NCBI GenBank assembly: GCA_002361625.1
Contig: DETL01000034.1
Coordinates: 266,696-330,695 of the forward strand
Source of the DNA: Bacteroidales bacterium UBA3289
Lineage (GTDB): Bacteria > Bacteroidota > Bacteroidia > Bacteroidales > UBA932
Direction of reading: 5' to 3'
Length of the DNA stretch: 64,000 bases
Below, in pieces: positions 49,891-57,672 of this stretch. A program made the position numbers and the translations under genes. The stretch's first letter is position 1. Each line of letters starts with the position of its first letter. The notes beneath the pieces were generated by a model. The model saw only the letters and a program-made list of their open reading frames with translations, searched no databases and was not told where the DNA came from.

Positions 49891-50950
49891 GTTGAAATTG
49901 GCCCCCCATTCGGAGGCCATCCTCCAGGAGTACCGGGACCAGCGCCCGGTCTTCGAGAAACTGCAGGCTACGGTGCCGGAACAGATCCGGACCGTCTTTG
50001 CGGAAACGGGCATTGTCGTGGCTTCCATCGAAAGCCGGATCAAGTCCGAGGAGTCCCTGGCCGGGAAACTGGAACTCAAAGGAACGAAATATGCGACCCT
50101 GAAGGATATTACGGATATCTTCGGGGTCCGGATCATCACCTTCTATGTCGATGACGTGGACAAGGTCGCCTCGGTGGTGGACCGCCTCTTCGACGTGGAC
50201 TGGGAGAACTCGGTGGACAAGCGCAAACTGCATGAAATCGACAGTTTCGGCTACTTGTCCCTGCATTATATCTGCAGCGTTCCGGATTGTCCCTATCGCT
50301 TTGAAATCCAGATGCGGACCATCCTCCAGCATGCCTGGGCGAACATGAACCACGATACCGGGTACAAGTCCGGCGTGGAGGTTCCGCGGGATTATCTCCG
50401 GGACATGAACCGCCTGGCCGGCATGCTGGAACTGATCGACGAACAGTTCAGCCGGATCCGGACGGATATCAACAACTACCGTCGCAATGTCCAGTCCCTG
50501 GTCGCATCCGGCCGGTTGGAGGAAGTGCCGCTGGACGGCGACAGTTACCGGAGCTACCTCAAGCTGGGGCCCTTCGACAAGCTGAACCGGCGGATCGCCT
50601 CGGTCAACCAGGCGGAGATCCAGGATGTGACCCTGATGCCTTACCTGGCCCTTTTCAAGGCCCTGGGTTGCAAGACCCTGGGCGATGTGGACCAGCTCGT
50701 CCGCAACTATTCCGACGCGGCATACCAGATCGCCTGCTACCAGATCAGCGTGACGGACCTGGACATCCTGTCTTCCTCCGTGGGCCCGCAGAACCTGTGC
50801 ATCGCCTATATCCTGAAACAGGGGAGCGGCCGTGCCGGCGTCCGGCTGATGCTGGACACCTTGAACGGACCTTCCGAAAGCAATGACATGATGGCCGAGT
50901 ACATCGTGGAACAAGCCAAGGACCTTTCCTTCATGCATTCAAAATCCTGA
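49883..50950 (+). CDS. RelA/SpoT-type (p)ppGpp synthetase, small-alarmone-synthetase-like with C-terminal extension
   Basis: 355 aa. ATG 49883 is preferred over GTG 49859 and ATG 49862 because AAGGAT at 49871-49876 is a suitable ribosome-binding site 6 bases before it. Residues about 60-185 are the RelA_SpoT nucleotidyltransferase: LKGTKYATLKDITDIFGVRI, IDSFGYLSLHYI and EIQMRTILQHAWANMNHDTGYKS, with the conserved catalytic Glu and Arg. No HD, TGS or ACT domain is present, so it is not the long RSH. About 130 residues after the synthetase domain are of unknown nature (IQDVTLMPYLALFKALGCKT). It should transfer pyrophosphate from ATP to GTP/GDP or a related acceptor. A matching hydrolase lies two genes downstream. 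Confidence 0.85.
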   Translation: MNELKLAPHSEAILQEYRDQRPVFEKLQATVPEQIRTVFAETGIVVASIESRIKSEESLAGKLELKGTKYATLKDITDIFGVRIITFYVDDVDKVASVVDRLFDVDWENSVDKRKLHEIDSFGYLSLHYICSVPDCPYRFEIQMRTILQHAWANMNHDTGYKSGVEVPRDYLRDMNRLAGMLELIDEQFSRIRTDINNYRRNVQSLVASGRLEEVPLDGDSYRSYLKLGPFDKLNRRIASVNQAEIQDVTLMPYLALFKALGCKTLGDVDQLVRNYSDAAYQIACYQISVTDLDILSSSVGPQNLCIAYILKQGSGRAGVRLMLDTLNGPSESNDMMAEYIVEQAKDLSFMHSKS

Positions 50951-50952
50951 CT

Positions 50953-51594
50953 ATGAATACCAACGAAAAATTCCTCGTCACCGTCAATCGGGAGTTGGGG
51001 TCCGGCGGCCGTTCCGTCGCGCGCAAACTGGCGCAGCGGCTGGGCGTGCGCTTCTACGACAAGGTCCAGCTCGAGGGACTTGTGAAAGAGTACCATCTTT
51101 CCGAGGAACAGATCGAGGCGCTCAAAGCCCGCAAGCGCAACTGGTGGACCGAGATCTGCGACAAGATCACCCTTTCGCCCGGAACCGATCTCTACCATAA
51201 GGACGAGAAAGGGAATCCGGAACTGGTCACCAGCGACGACCTTTTCAAGTCGGAAAGCCGGATTCTCCGGGAGATCGCTGCCGAAGAATCCTGCGTGGTC
51301 GCTGGCCGCGCCGCATTTTTCGTCCTCAAGGCCCATCCCAACAAGGTCCGTATCCTCATCCGGGCTTCGATGGCCTATCGGATGGAACGGGTGATGCGGA
51401 AGCAGGGATTGAGCGAGGAGGAGGCCGCATCCGTCATCGACCGGGTGGATACCGGCCGGGAGAATTATACGAAGAAATATGCAGGCGTAAGCCGGTACGA
51501 CACCCGGAACTACGACCTGGTCATCAATATGGACGGGCTCACGGAGGATGACGCCGTGGACCTGATCATGGAATATATCAAACGGAGTGAGTAA
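50953..51594 (+). CDS. Cytidylate-kinase-like P-loop protein
   Basis: 213 aa, starting 2 bases after the synthetase stop. The N-terminal VNRELGSGGRSVARKLAQRLG contains a glycine-rich phosphate-binding loop, followed by RFYDKVQL; CVVAGRAAFFVL and the late RYDTRNYDLVINMDGL match the cytidylate-kinase-like family (Pfam Cytidylate_kin2). These proteins are not the essential CMP kinase, and their substrates are mostly unknown. The insertion WWTEICDKITLSPGTDLYHKD replaces the usual NMP-binding region. Its position between an alarmone synthetase and hydrolase suggests a nucleotide-related role. The end overlaps the next start by 8 bases. Confidence 0.8.
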   Translation: MNTNEKFLVTVNRELGSGGRSVARKLAQRLGVRFYDKVQLEGLVKEYHLSEEQIEALKARKRNWWTEICDKITLSPGTDLYHKDEKGNPELVTSDDLFKSESRILREIAAEESCVVAGRAAFFVLKAHPNKVRILIRASMAYRMERVMRKQGLSEEEAASVIDRVDTGRENYTKKYAGVSRYDTRNYDLVINMDGLTEDDAVDLIMEYIKRSE

Positions 51595-52162
51595 CAGTCC
51601 ATTGGATACTGAGTTGCTGGACAGGGCGATCGAGTTCGCCGTCCGTGCCCATTCCGGAACGGAACGGCGCGGAAAAGGTTTCCCTTACATCGTCCATCCC
51701 ATGGAGGCGATGGCCATCGTTGCCACCATGTCGGCGGATCAGGAATTGCTGGCTGCCGCCGCGTTGCATGACGTGGTAGAGGATACGGGCGTTTCCCTCG
51801 AAGAAATCCGCTCCCAGTTCGGAGACCGCGTGGCCATGCTGGTCCGGACGGAGAGCGATCTGAAGGAAACGGGGCTGGACTGGTTGAACCGGAAGCGGGA
51901 TTCCCTGCAGCGGATTGCCATGGCCTCGCGGGACGAGAAGATTGTGGCCCTGGGGGACAAGCTCTCCAATATGCGGGCCATTGCCCGGGATTATACCCGA
52001 CAGGGTGAATCTTTCTGGAACATGTTCCGTATCAAGGAGAAGGCGGTTCATGCATGGCGCTATCACGCGCTGGTGGATGCCCTTTCCGAACTCCGGGACA
52101 CCTATGCGTTCCAGGAGTTCGAGTATTTGGTTTTCAAAGTATTTCCGGTAAAGCCGGATTAG
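51587..52162 (+). CDS. Stand-alone HD-domain (p)ppGpp hydrolase (MESH1/SpoT-N-like)
   Basis: 191 aa from GTG 51587, overlapping the previous gene by 8 bases. The chain has the HD motifs of SpoT-type hydrolases: RAHSGTERRGKGFPYIVHPMEA (His37), LHDVVEDTG (His61, Asp62, Glu65, Asp66) and VALGDKLSNMRAIARDY. The HD pair and the ED pair are those that bind manganese and the pyrophosphate in MESH1 and SpoT. No synthetase domain is attached. Together with the gene at 49883 it forms a split synthetase/hydrolase pair. The substrate may be ppGpp or another hyperphosphorylated nucleotide. Confidence 0.82.
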   Translation: MSNSPLDTELLDRAIEFAVRAHSGTERRGKGFPYIVHPMEAMAIVATMSADQELLAAAALHDVVEDTGVSLEEIRSQFGDRVAMLVRTESDLKETGLDWLNRKRDSLQRIAMASRDEKIVALGDKLSNMRAIARDYTRQGESFWNMFRIKEKAVHAWRYHALVDALSELRDTYAFQEFEYLVFKVFPVKPD

Positions 52163-52165
52163 GAT

Positions 52166-53011
52166 ATGGAAGAATTGAAAGCGATACCCGTCGATATGGC
52201 GGATTACGAGTATGCCGGGGAGGGGGCCAACGCCATGAGCTACAATCATCGGCGGAACCCGGACCTGATGCTCAAGCTGTATGGCCCCGGAAAGGTCCGC
52301 CAGCCGGTGGACGAGCTGATCCTTGCCCGTCGGGTTTTCGCGGCCGGGATTCCCTCGCCGGAGCCCGGTGATTTCGTTACGGACGGGGAGCGTTTCGGCA
52401 TCCGGTTCCAACGGATTCCGGGCAAGGTTTCCATCGCCCGGGCGATCAGCCTGCATCCGGAGAATCTGCCCCGCTATGCGGAGGAGATGGCCCGGATGTG
52501 CCATACCCTCCACCGTACCCATGTGGATACCACGGAGTTCGAGAGCGTAAAGACGCGTTATCAGCATCTGCTGGCGGAATCTCCGCTCTTTACCAGCCGT
52601 GAGAAAGACCGCCTCTCGCGCTTTATCGAGGATTCGCCGGATTCGGATACCGCCCTGCATGGCGACCTTCAGTTCGGAAACCTCATTTTCGACGAAGAGG
52701 GCCGCTACTATTTCATCGACCTCGGCGACTTCGGCTATGGATACCCGCTCTTCGACGTGGGGATGGTCTATGTCACCGCTTATCTCAGTGATCCGGACTT
52801 TGTCCGGGAAGCTTTCCATATGGAGCCTGCGACAGCCGTCAGGTTCTGGGAAGCCTTCGCCTCCGCTTATTTCGGCACGGACCGGCCCCTCTCCGACATC
52901 GAGGAGGAAGTCCGCCCCTATGCCGGATTGAAAACCCTGTTGGTGGAGCGGGACCTGGGGCAGAAGATGCCCCGTTTCCGCGAAGCCCTGAAAACCGTCC
53001 TTCAAACCTGA
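52166..53011 (+). CDS. Aminoglycoside-phosphotransferase-like (APH) kinase
   Basis: 281 aa, 3 bases after the hydrolase. The APH fold is recognised by the catalytic loop ALHGDLQFGNLIF (HGDxxxxN) and the metal-binding FIDLGDFGYGYPLFDVG. The N-terminal ATP-binding lobe has DLMLKLYGPGK with a candidate Lys. Related proteins phosphorylate small molecules such as choline, fructosamine or homoserine, or are of unknown role. Nothing suggests antibiotic resistance. It may phosphorylate a small metabolite or a protein of the same operon. Confidence 0.75.
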   Translation: MEELKAIPVDMADYEYAGEGANAMSYNHRRNPDLMLKLYGPGKVRQPVDELILARRVFAAGIPSPEPGDFVTDGERFGIRFQRIPGKVSIARAISLHPENLPRYAEEMARMCHTLHRTHVDTTEFESVKTRYQHLLAESPLFTSREKDRLSRFIEDSPDSDTALHGDLQFGNLIFDEEGRYYFIDLGDFGYGYPLFDVGMVYVTAYLSDPDFVREAFHMEPATAVRFWEAFASAYFGTDRPLSDIEEEVRPYAGLKTLLVERDLGQKMPRFREALKTVLQT

Positions 53012-53015
53012 CGCT

Positions 53016-55211
53016 ATGGCAAAATGGATTATCAACAAGGCAACGGTCAATTATGCCCTTCAGGGACTGGCCCTGGTCATAGTGGCCATGATTACCCTGG
53101 AAGGCACGTCGCTGGTCCAGTACTTCTTCTCGCGTGGAATGATGGAAGAAGAGGCCACCGCACGTGCAAAAGGGCGGATCCAGATGACCAACAGTCAGAT
53201 TACCAAAGTGATGGACCAGGTGGAAACGGCTCTGGACAACAATATCTGGTCGGTCCAGACCCTCTTGTCGAACTCCGACAGCCTCTGGTCCCTGACGCAG
53301 CGTATCGTCCAGACCAACGATTTCATCTACGGCTCCGCCATCGCTTTCGTCGAGAATTATTTCCCGGAACGGGGCTACTGGTTTTCCCCCTATTCCTACA
53401 AGAAGGATTCGCTGATCGTCAGTGTCCAGCTGGGAAACGAGAATTACAATTACCTGCAGAAAGAGTGGTTTACCGTGCCCCTGGAAACAGAGAAGACGTA
53501 CTGGTCCGAGCCGTATTACGATACCGGCGGCGGGGAAGAGCTGATGACGACCTTCAGCGCGCCGGTCCGGGACGTTAACGGAGAGATTTTTGCCGTCTTG
53601 ACCGCGGATATTTCCCTGGAATGGCTGACCAACCTGGTGGGGAAAGTGGAAGAGTATCCGGGCGCCTTCAGCATGCTGATCAGCCCGAGCGGCAAGCTCA
53701 TGGTTTCGCCGTCCAAGGCCTTCGTCATGAAGAAAACGGCCCAGGAGGTTACGGCCATGCTCGAAGATACGACAGCGGTGACGGTGTCCAAGGCCATGCT
53801 GCGCGGTGAGACCGGAAGCGCTACCGTCCTGTACAAGGGGGAGAAGGAAATGGTCTGCTATGCGCCGATCGAGCGGGCAGGCTGGTCGATGGCGGTCATC
53901 ATCCCTTATAACGAGATCTTCAGCGAAATCGAGCACGTGAACAAACTGGTCCGGTTCCTGCAGATCATCGGCGTGATGCTGCTGGGTTTCATCCTGTACC
54001 TGGCTTTCCGGAACCAGGTCAAGCTCCGGGATGTCTCGGAGAAAAAGAACCTGATCGAGAACGAGCTCCATATCGCCCGTGAAATCCAGATGTCCATGTT
54101 GCCGAAGACCTTCCCGCCCTATCCGGACCGGCAGGACTTGGAAATGTCCGGGACCATCATTCCGGCCAAGGAAGTGAGCGGAGACCTGTATGACTTCCAT
54201 ATCTACGACGACCGGCTCTATTTCTGCATCGGCGACGTGAGCGGGAAGGGTATCCCGGCCTCCCTGGTGATGGCGACGACCCGGAGCCTGTTCCGGACGA
54301 CGTCGGCCCACGAGAACAGCCCGCACCGTATCGTCGCCTCCATGAACGAGTCGATGGCGGATGTGAACGAAAGCAATATGTTCGTCACCTTTTTCGTGGG
54401 AATCCTGGACCTGAATACGGGGCATCTCCGTTATTGCAACGCAGGGCACAACGCCCCGGTCCTGATCCACAGCGACGGGAATGTAGGTTTGCTCGAGGTG
54501 GAACCCAACCTGCCCCTGGGCGTTCTGCCCGGATATCACTACCTGGAGCAGTGTACCGACCTTTCCTGCGGCGAATCCTTGTTCCTTTATACGGATGGAC
54601 TGACGGAAGCCGCGGACTCCATGAACCGGCTTTTCGGCGAGGAACGGATGCTCAGGACGGCGGCGCATGTGGCTGCCGGATCCGCGAAGGACATGCTGAA
54701 AGGCATGGAGCAAGCCGTCGTGACGCATGTGGGTGAAGCCCAGCAGAGCGATGACCTGACCATGCTGGTCATCCGCTTTAACCGCCAGAATATCCCCTCG
54801 GTCCGGATGAGGCATTTGATCTTGAAAAACGATATCCATCAGATTCCCCGCCTGGCCGATTTCGTGACGGCGATCGCGACAGAGTCGGGGCTGGACCAGG
54901 CAACGACCATGAGTCTGAACCTGGCGTTGGAGGAGGCCGTATCCAATGTGATCCTCTACGCTTATCCGAAGGGGACCAAAGGCGTCGTGGAGATATCGGC
55001 CAACATGCTGGATGACCGCATCGACTTTACGGTCACGGACGAAGGCCTTCCCTTCGATCCCACGCAAGCGTCCAGTCCGGACCTTTCCCTGAAAGCGGAG
55101 GAAAGGCCCATCGGCGGACTTGGCATTTATCTTGTCAGGAATATCATGGACCAAGTGTCCTACACCCGGAAAGACGGGAAGAATATCTTGTCGATGACAA
55201 AAAACAAATAA
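53016..55211 (+). CDS. Sensor phosphatase: Cache-like domain, SpoIIE/PP2C phosphatase and HATPase (anti-sigma kinase-like) in one chain
   Basis: 731 aa. TM1 is at about residues 14-34, an extracytoplasmic Cache-like sensor about 35-305 (ISLEWLTNLVGKV, FSMLISPSGKLMVSP), and TM2 about 312-332. A coiled linker (ENELHIAREIQMSMLP) leads to a SpoIIE/PP2C phosphatase at about 365-590 with SGDLYDF, IGDVSGKGIPASL, NAGHNAPVL, LYTDGLTEA and QSDDLTMLV. The C-terminus (about 605-731) is a HATPase_c domain of the SpoIIAB/RsbW type (LNLALEEAVSNVILYAYPKG; VTDEGLPFDP; GGLGIYLVRNIMD). It starts 4 bases after the APH-like gene, and the STAS gene follows by 3 bases. The phosphatase and kinase of a partner switch thus lie on one polypeptide. 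Confidence 0.9.
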   Translation: MAKWIINKATVNYALQGLALVIVAMITLEGTSLVQYFFSRGMMEEEATARAKGRIQMTNSQITKVMDQVETALDNNIWSVQTLLSNSDSLWSLTQRIVQTNDFIYGSAIAFVENYFPERGYWFSPYSYKKDSLIVSVQLGNENYNYLQKEWFTVPLETEKTYWSEPYYDTGGGEELMTTFSAPVRDVNGEIFAVLTADISLEWLTNLVGKVEEYPGAFSMLISPSGKLMVSPSKAFVMKKTAQEVTAMLEDTTAVTVSKAMLRGETGSATVLYKGEKEMVCYAPIERAGWSMAVIIPYNEIFSEIEHVNKLVRFLQIIGVMLLGFILYLAFRNQVKLRDVSEKKNLIENELHIAREIQMSMLPKTFPPYPDRQDLEMSGTIIPAKEVSGDLYDFHIYDDRLYFCIGDVSGKGIPASLVMATTRSLFRTTSAHENSPHRIVASMNESMADVNESNMFVTFFVGILDLNTGHLRYCNAGHNAPVLIHSDGNVGLLEVEPNLPLGVLPGYHYLEQCTDLSCGESLFLYTDGLTEAADSMNRLFGEERMLRTAAHVAAGSAKDMLKGMEQAVVTHVGEAQQSDDLTMLVIRFNRQNIPSVRMRHLILKNDIHQIPRLADFVTAIATESGLDQATTMSLNLALEEAVSNVILYAYPKGTKGVVEISANMLDDRIDFTVTDEGLPFDPTQASSPDLSLKAEERPIGGLGIYLVRNIMDQVSYTRKDGKNILSMTKNK

Positions 55212-55214
55212 ACC

Positions 55215-55517
55215 ATGGAAGTTTACATCACTGAATCAAAGGGAACGACGACAGCGCGTTTCGTCGGTCGTCTGGACACTCCTGCCGCCTCCGAAGTCAC
55301 CCAGGCGGTCCAGCCTCTGCTGGACAAGGCGGACGGGACCATCGTCCTGGACTGCTCCGAGATGACTTATATCTCGAGTTCCGGCCTGCGTATTTTCCTG
55401 ACCATCCGGAAAGCCGCTGCCGCCCAGGGTGGGAAGATCATCATCCAGGGCCTGTCCAACGAAATCCGTCAGGTTTTCATGATGACCGGTTTCCTGCAGC
55501 TGTTTGAGATCCGATAG
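55215..55517 (+). CDS. STAS-domain anti-sigma-factor antagonist
   Basis: 100 aa, a single STAS domain: TTTARFVGRLDTPAASEV, IVLDCSEMTYISSSGLRIFL and IIIQGLSNEIRQVFMMTGF. The Ser run S54-S56 before Gly57 corresponds to the phosphorylated Ser of SpoIIAA/RsbV. It is the expected substrate of the kinase and phosphatase domains encoded 3 bases upstream. No anti-sigma target or sigma factor is encoded nearby, so its partner lies elsewhere or the HATPase of the upstream protein acts directly. Confidence 0.9.
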   Translation: MEVYITESKGTTTARFVGRLDTPAASEVTQAVQPLLDKADGTIVLDCSEMTYISSSGLRIFLTIRKAAAAQGGKIIIQGLSNEIRQVFMMTGFLQLFEIR

Positions 55518-55520
55518 GTC

Positions 55521-57659
55521 GTGAAAGAAATCTATGTAAGACATATCTCGGAACTTCTGCGGGTCAAGGACTGGCAGGTGGAAAACTGTGCCGAACTCTT
55601 TTCGGAGGGGTGTACGGTTCCTTTCATCAGCCGGTACCGGAAAGAGCGCACGGGGGGGCTGACCGATGTGGAAGTCGCTGAGGTCAAGCACTGGACCGAA
55701 GTTTTCGCGGAGATGGAAAAGCGGAAGGCTTCCATCCTTGCCACCATCGGCGAGCAGGGGAAGCTGACGCCGGAGCTGCAGCGGGAGATCGAAAACTGCG
55801 TGGAATCCGGGATCCTCGAGGACCTGTACCTGCCTTTCCGTCCCAAGCGGAAGACACGGGCGACCGTGGCGGTAGGGAAGGGGCTCGAACCTTTGGCGGA
55901 CCTGCTCTGGAACGGGAAATCCCGCCGTCCCGAGGCCGATGCCGCTCCTTTCGTGAAAGGGGAGGTGGCCTCCGTGGAGGAAGCCCTCGCCGGTGCCCGG
56001 GACATCATCGCGGAACGCCTGTCCGAGACGGCCCGGGTGCGCGAGAATCTCCGGAGTGTCTTCCGTACCCGCCGGGTGCAGTCCAAGGCGACGAAGGCGG
56101 CGGAAAAAGATCCGGCAGCCGCCAAGTACCGGACCTATTTCAACTATTCCCAGCCTATTTCCAAGATTCCGTCCTATGCCCTTCTGGCCCTGCTCAGGGC
56201 CGAGAACGAAGGATTCCTGCGTCTTTCCATCGATGCGGATCCCGAGAAGTGCGGCAACAAGATCTATTACGACTTCTGCCAGGAAAAGGGATATCCGGCC
56301 CCCGAATGCGGCCGGGAGATCCGGACGGCCGTTGACGATGCCTACAAGCGTCTGCTGGAACCGTCCATCACCGGAGAAGTCCTTCGGGAAGCCAAGAGCA
56401 AAGCCGATGCGGACTCCATCCGGGTGTTCGGCGAGAATCTGCGTCAGCTCCTGCTGGCCGCGCCGGTTGGACAGAAGCGGACGATGGCCATTGACCCGGG
56501 ATTCCGGACCGGTTGCAAGGTCGTCTGCCTGGACGAACACGGGAACCTGCTGGACCATACGGTCATCTTCCCGCATCCGCCGGCTGCGAAGAAGGTCCAG
56601 GCCATCATGACCGTTGCGGACCTGGTGGAGAAATACGGCATCGAAGTCATCGCCATCGGCAATGGTACCGCCGGCCGTGAGACGGAGGAGTTCGTACGGA
56701 AGGTGGGCTTGGACGAGCGGGTGCGTATTTTCTCCGTCAGCGAGGATGGTGCTTCCGTCTATTCGGCCTCGGAGGTGGCCCGGGAAGAGTTCCCGGAGTA
56801 CGACGTGACCGTGCGCGGAGCCGTGTCCATCGGCCGCCGGCTCATGGATCCGCTTTCGGAACTGGTGAAGATCGACCCGAAATCCCTGGGAATCGGCCAG
56901 TACCAGCATGACGTGGACCAGGCGCTCCTGAAGGAGCAGCTGGACAACACGGTGGAAAGCTGCGTGAACAGCGTCGGTGTCAACCTCAATACGGCCAGCT
57001 CCTATCTGCTGCGCTACGTGTCGGGCATCGGCCCGGTCCTGGCCGGCAATATCGTCGACCAGCGGACCCGGGCGGGCGGTTTCACTTCCCGGAGTCAGCT
57101 GCTGGAGGTTCCGCGCCTGGGTGCGAAGGCGTTCCAGCAGTGTGCGGGCTTCCTGCGGATCCCGGATGCGGAGAATCCGCTGGATGGAAGTGCCGTGCAT
57201 CCGGAGGCCTACCACATCGTGGACCGGATGGCGGCGGATCTCGGCGTCTCCACCAGAGACTTGGTCGGGAATGCGGAACTTTGCCGGAAAATCAAGGCCC
57301 AGGACTATGTCGAGGGCGATTTCGGTCTTCCCACGGTGAACGATATCCTTTTGGAACTGGCCAAGCCCGGCCGGGATCCGCGTGCATCGGCCGAGGAGTT
57401 CTCCTTTGCCGATGATATCCATGAGATCGACGATCTGAAAGAGGGCATGGAGCTTCCGGGCATCGTCACGAACCTGACTTCCTTCGGTGCCTTCGTGGAC
57501 ATCGGCCTGCATGAGAACGGGCTGATCCATGCCTCCCGGATGGGTGTCCGCGGCATGGCGGATCCTTCCAAGGTGCTGAAGTTGCATCAGAAGGTCCGGG
57601 TACAGGTCGTTTCCGTGGATTTGGAACGCAATCGAATTGGACTCAAGCTTATTAAATAA
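55521..57659 (+). CDS. tex: Tex family RNA-binding protein
   Basis: 712 aa from GTG 55521, 3 bases after the STAS stop. The Tex layout is complete: an N-terminal helical region (FISRYRKERTGGLTD), a YqgF/RNase H-like domain (MAIDPGFRTGCKVVCLDEHG), helix-hairpin-helix segments (NTASSYLLRYVSGIGPVLAGNIV) and a C-terminal S1 domain (GMELPGIVTNLTSFGAFVDIG). Tex proteins bind nucleic acids and affect transcription or RNA handling. Tex is a widespread single gene, and its co-operonic position behind the STAS gene may be meaningful or accidental. Confidence 0.93.
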   Translation: MKEIYVRHISELLRVKDWQVENCAELFSEGCTVPFISRYRKERTGGLTDVEVAEVKHWTEVFAEMEKRKASILATIGEQGKLTPELQREIENCVESGILEDLYLPFRPKRKTRATVAVGKGLEPLADLLWNGKSRRPEADAAPFVKGEVASVEEALAGARDIIAERLSETARVRENLRSVFRTRRVQSKATKAAEKDPAAAKYRTYFNYSQPISKIPSYALLALLRAENEGFLRLSIDADPEKCGNKIYYDFCQEKGYPAPECGREIRTAVDDAYKRLLEPSITGEVLREAKSKADADSIRVFGENLRQLLLAAPVGQKRTMAIDPGFRTGCKVVCLDEHGNLLDHTVIFPHPPAAKKVQAIMTVADLVEKYGIEVIAIGNGTAGRETEEFVRKVGLDERVRIFSVSEDGASVYSASEVAREEFPEYDVTVRGAVSIGRRLMDPLSELVKIDPKSLGIGQYQHDVDQALLKEQLDNTVESCVNSVGVNLNTASSYLLRYVSGIGPVLAGNIVDQRTRAGGFTSRSQLLEVPRLGAKAFQQCAGFLRIPDAENPLDGSAVHPEAYHIVDRMAADLGVSTRDLVGNAELCRKIKAQDYVEGDFGLPTVNDILLELAKPGRDPRASAEEFSFADDIHEIDDLKEGMELPGIVTNLTSFGAFVDIGLHENGLIHASRMGVRGMADPSKVLKLHQKVRVQVVSVDLERNRIGLKLIK

Positions 57660-57672
57660 CTCTGAACGATAT

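Noticed and set aside
52166..53011. Antibiotic-resistance role for the APH-like gene
   Set aside because: Only the general APH kinase motifs are present, and the operon context is signalling, not resistance.
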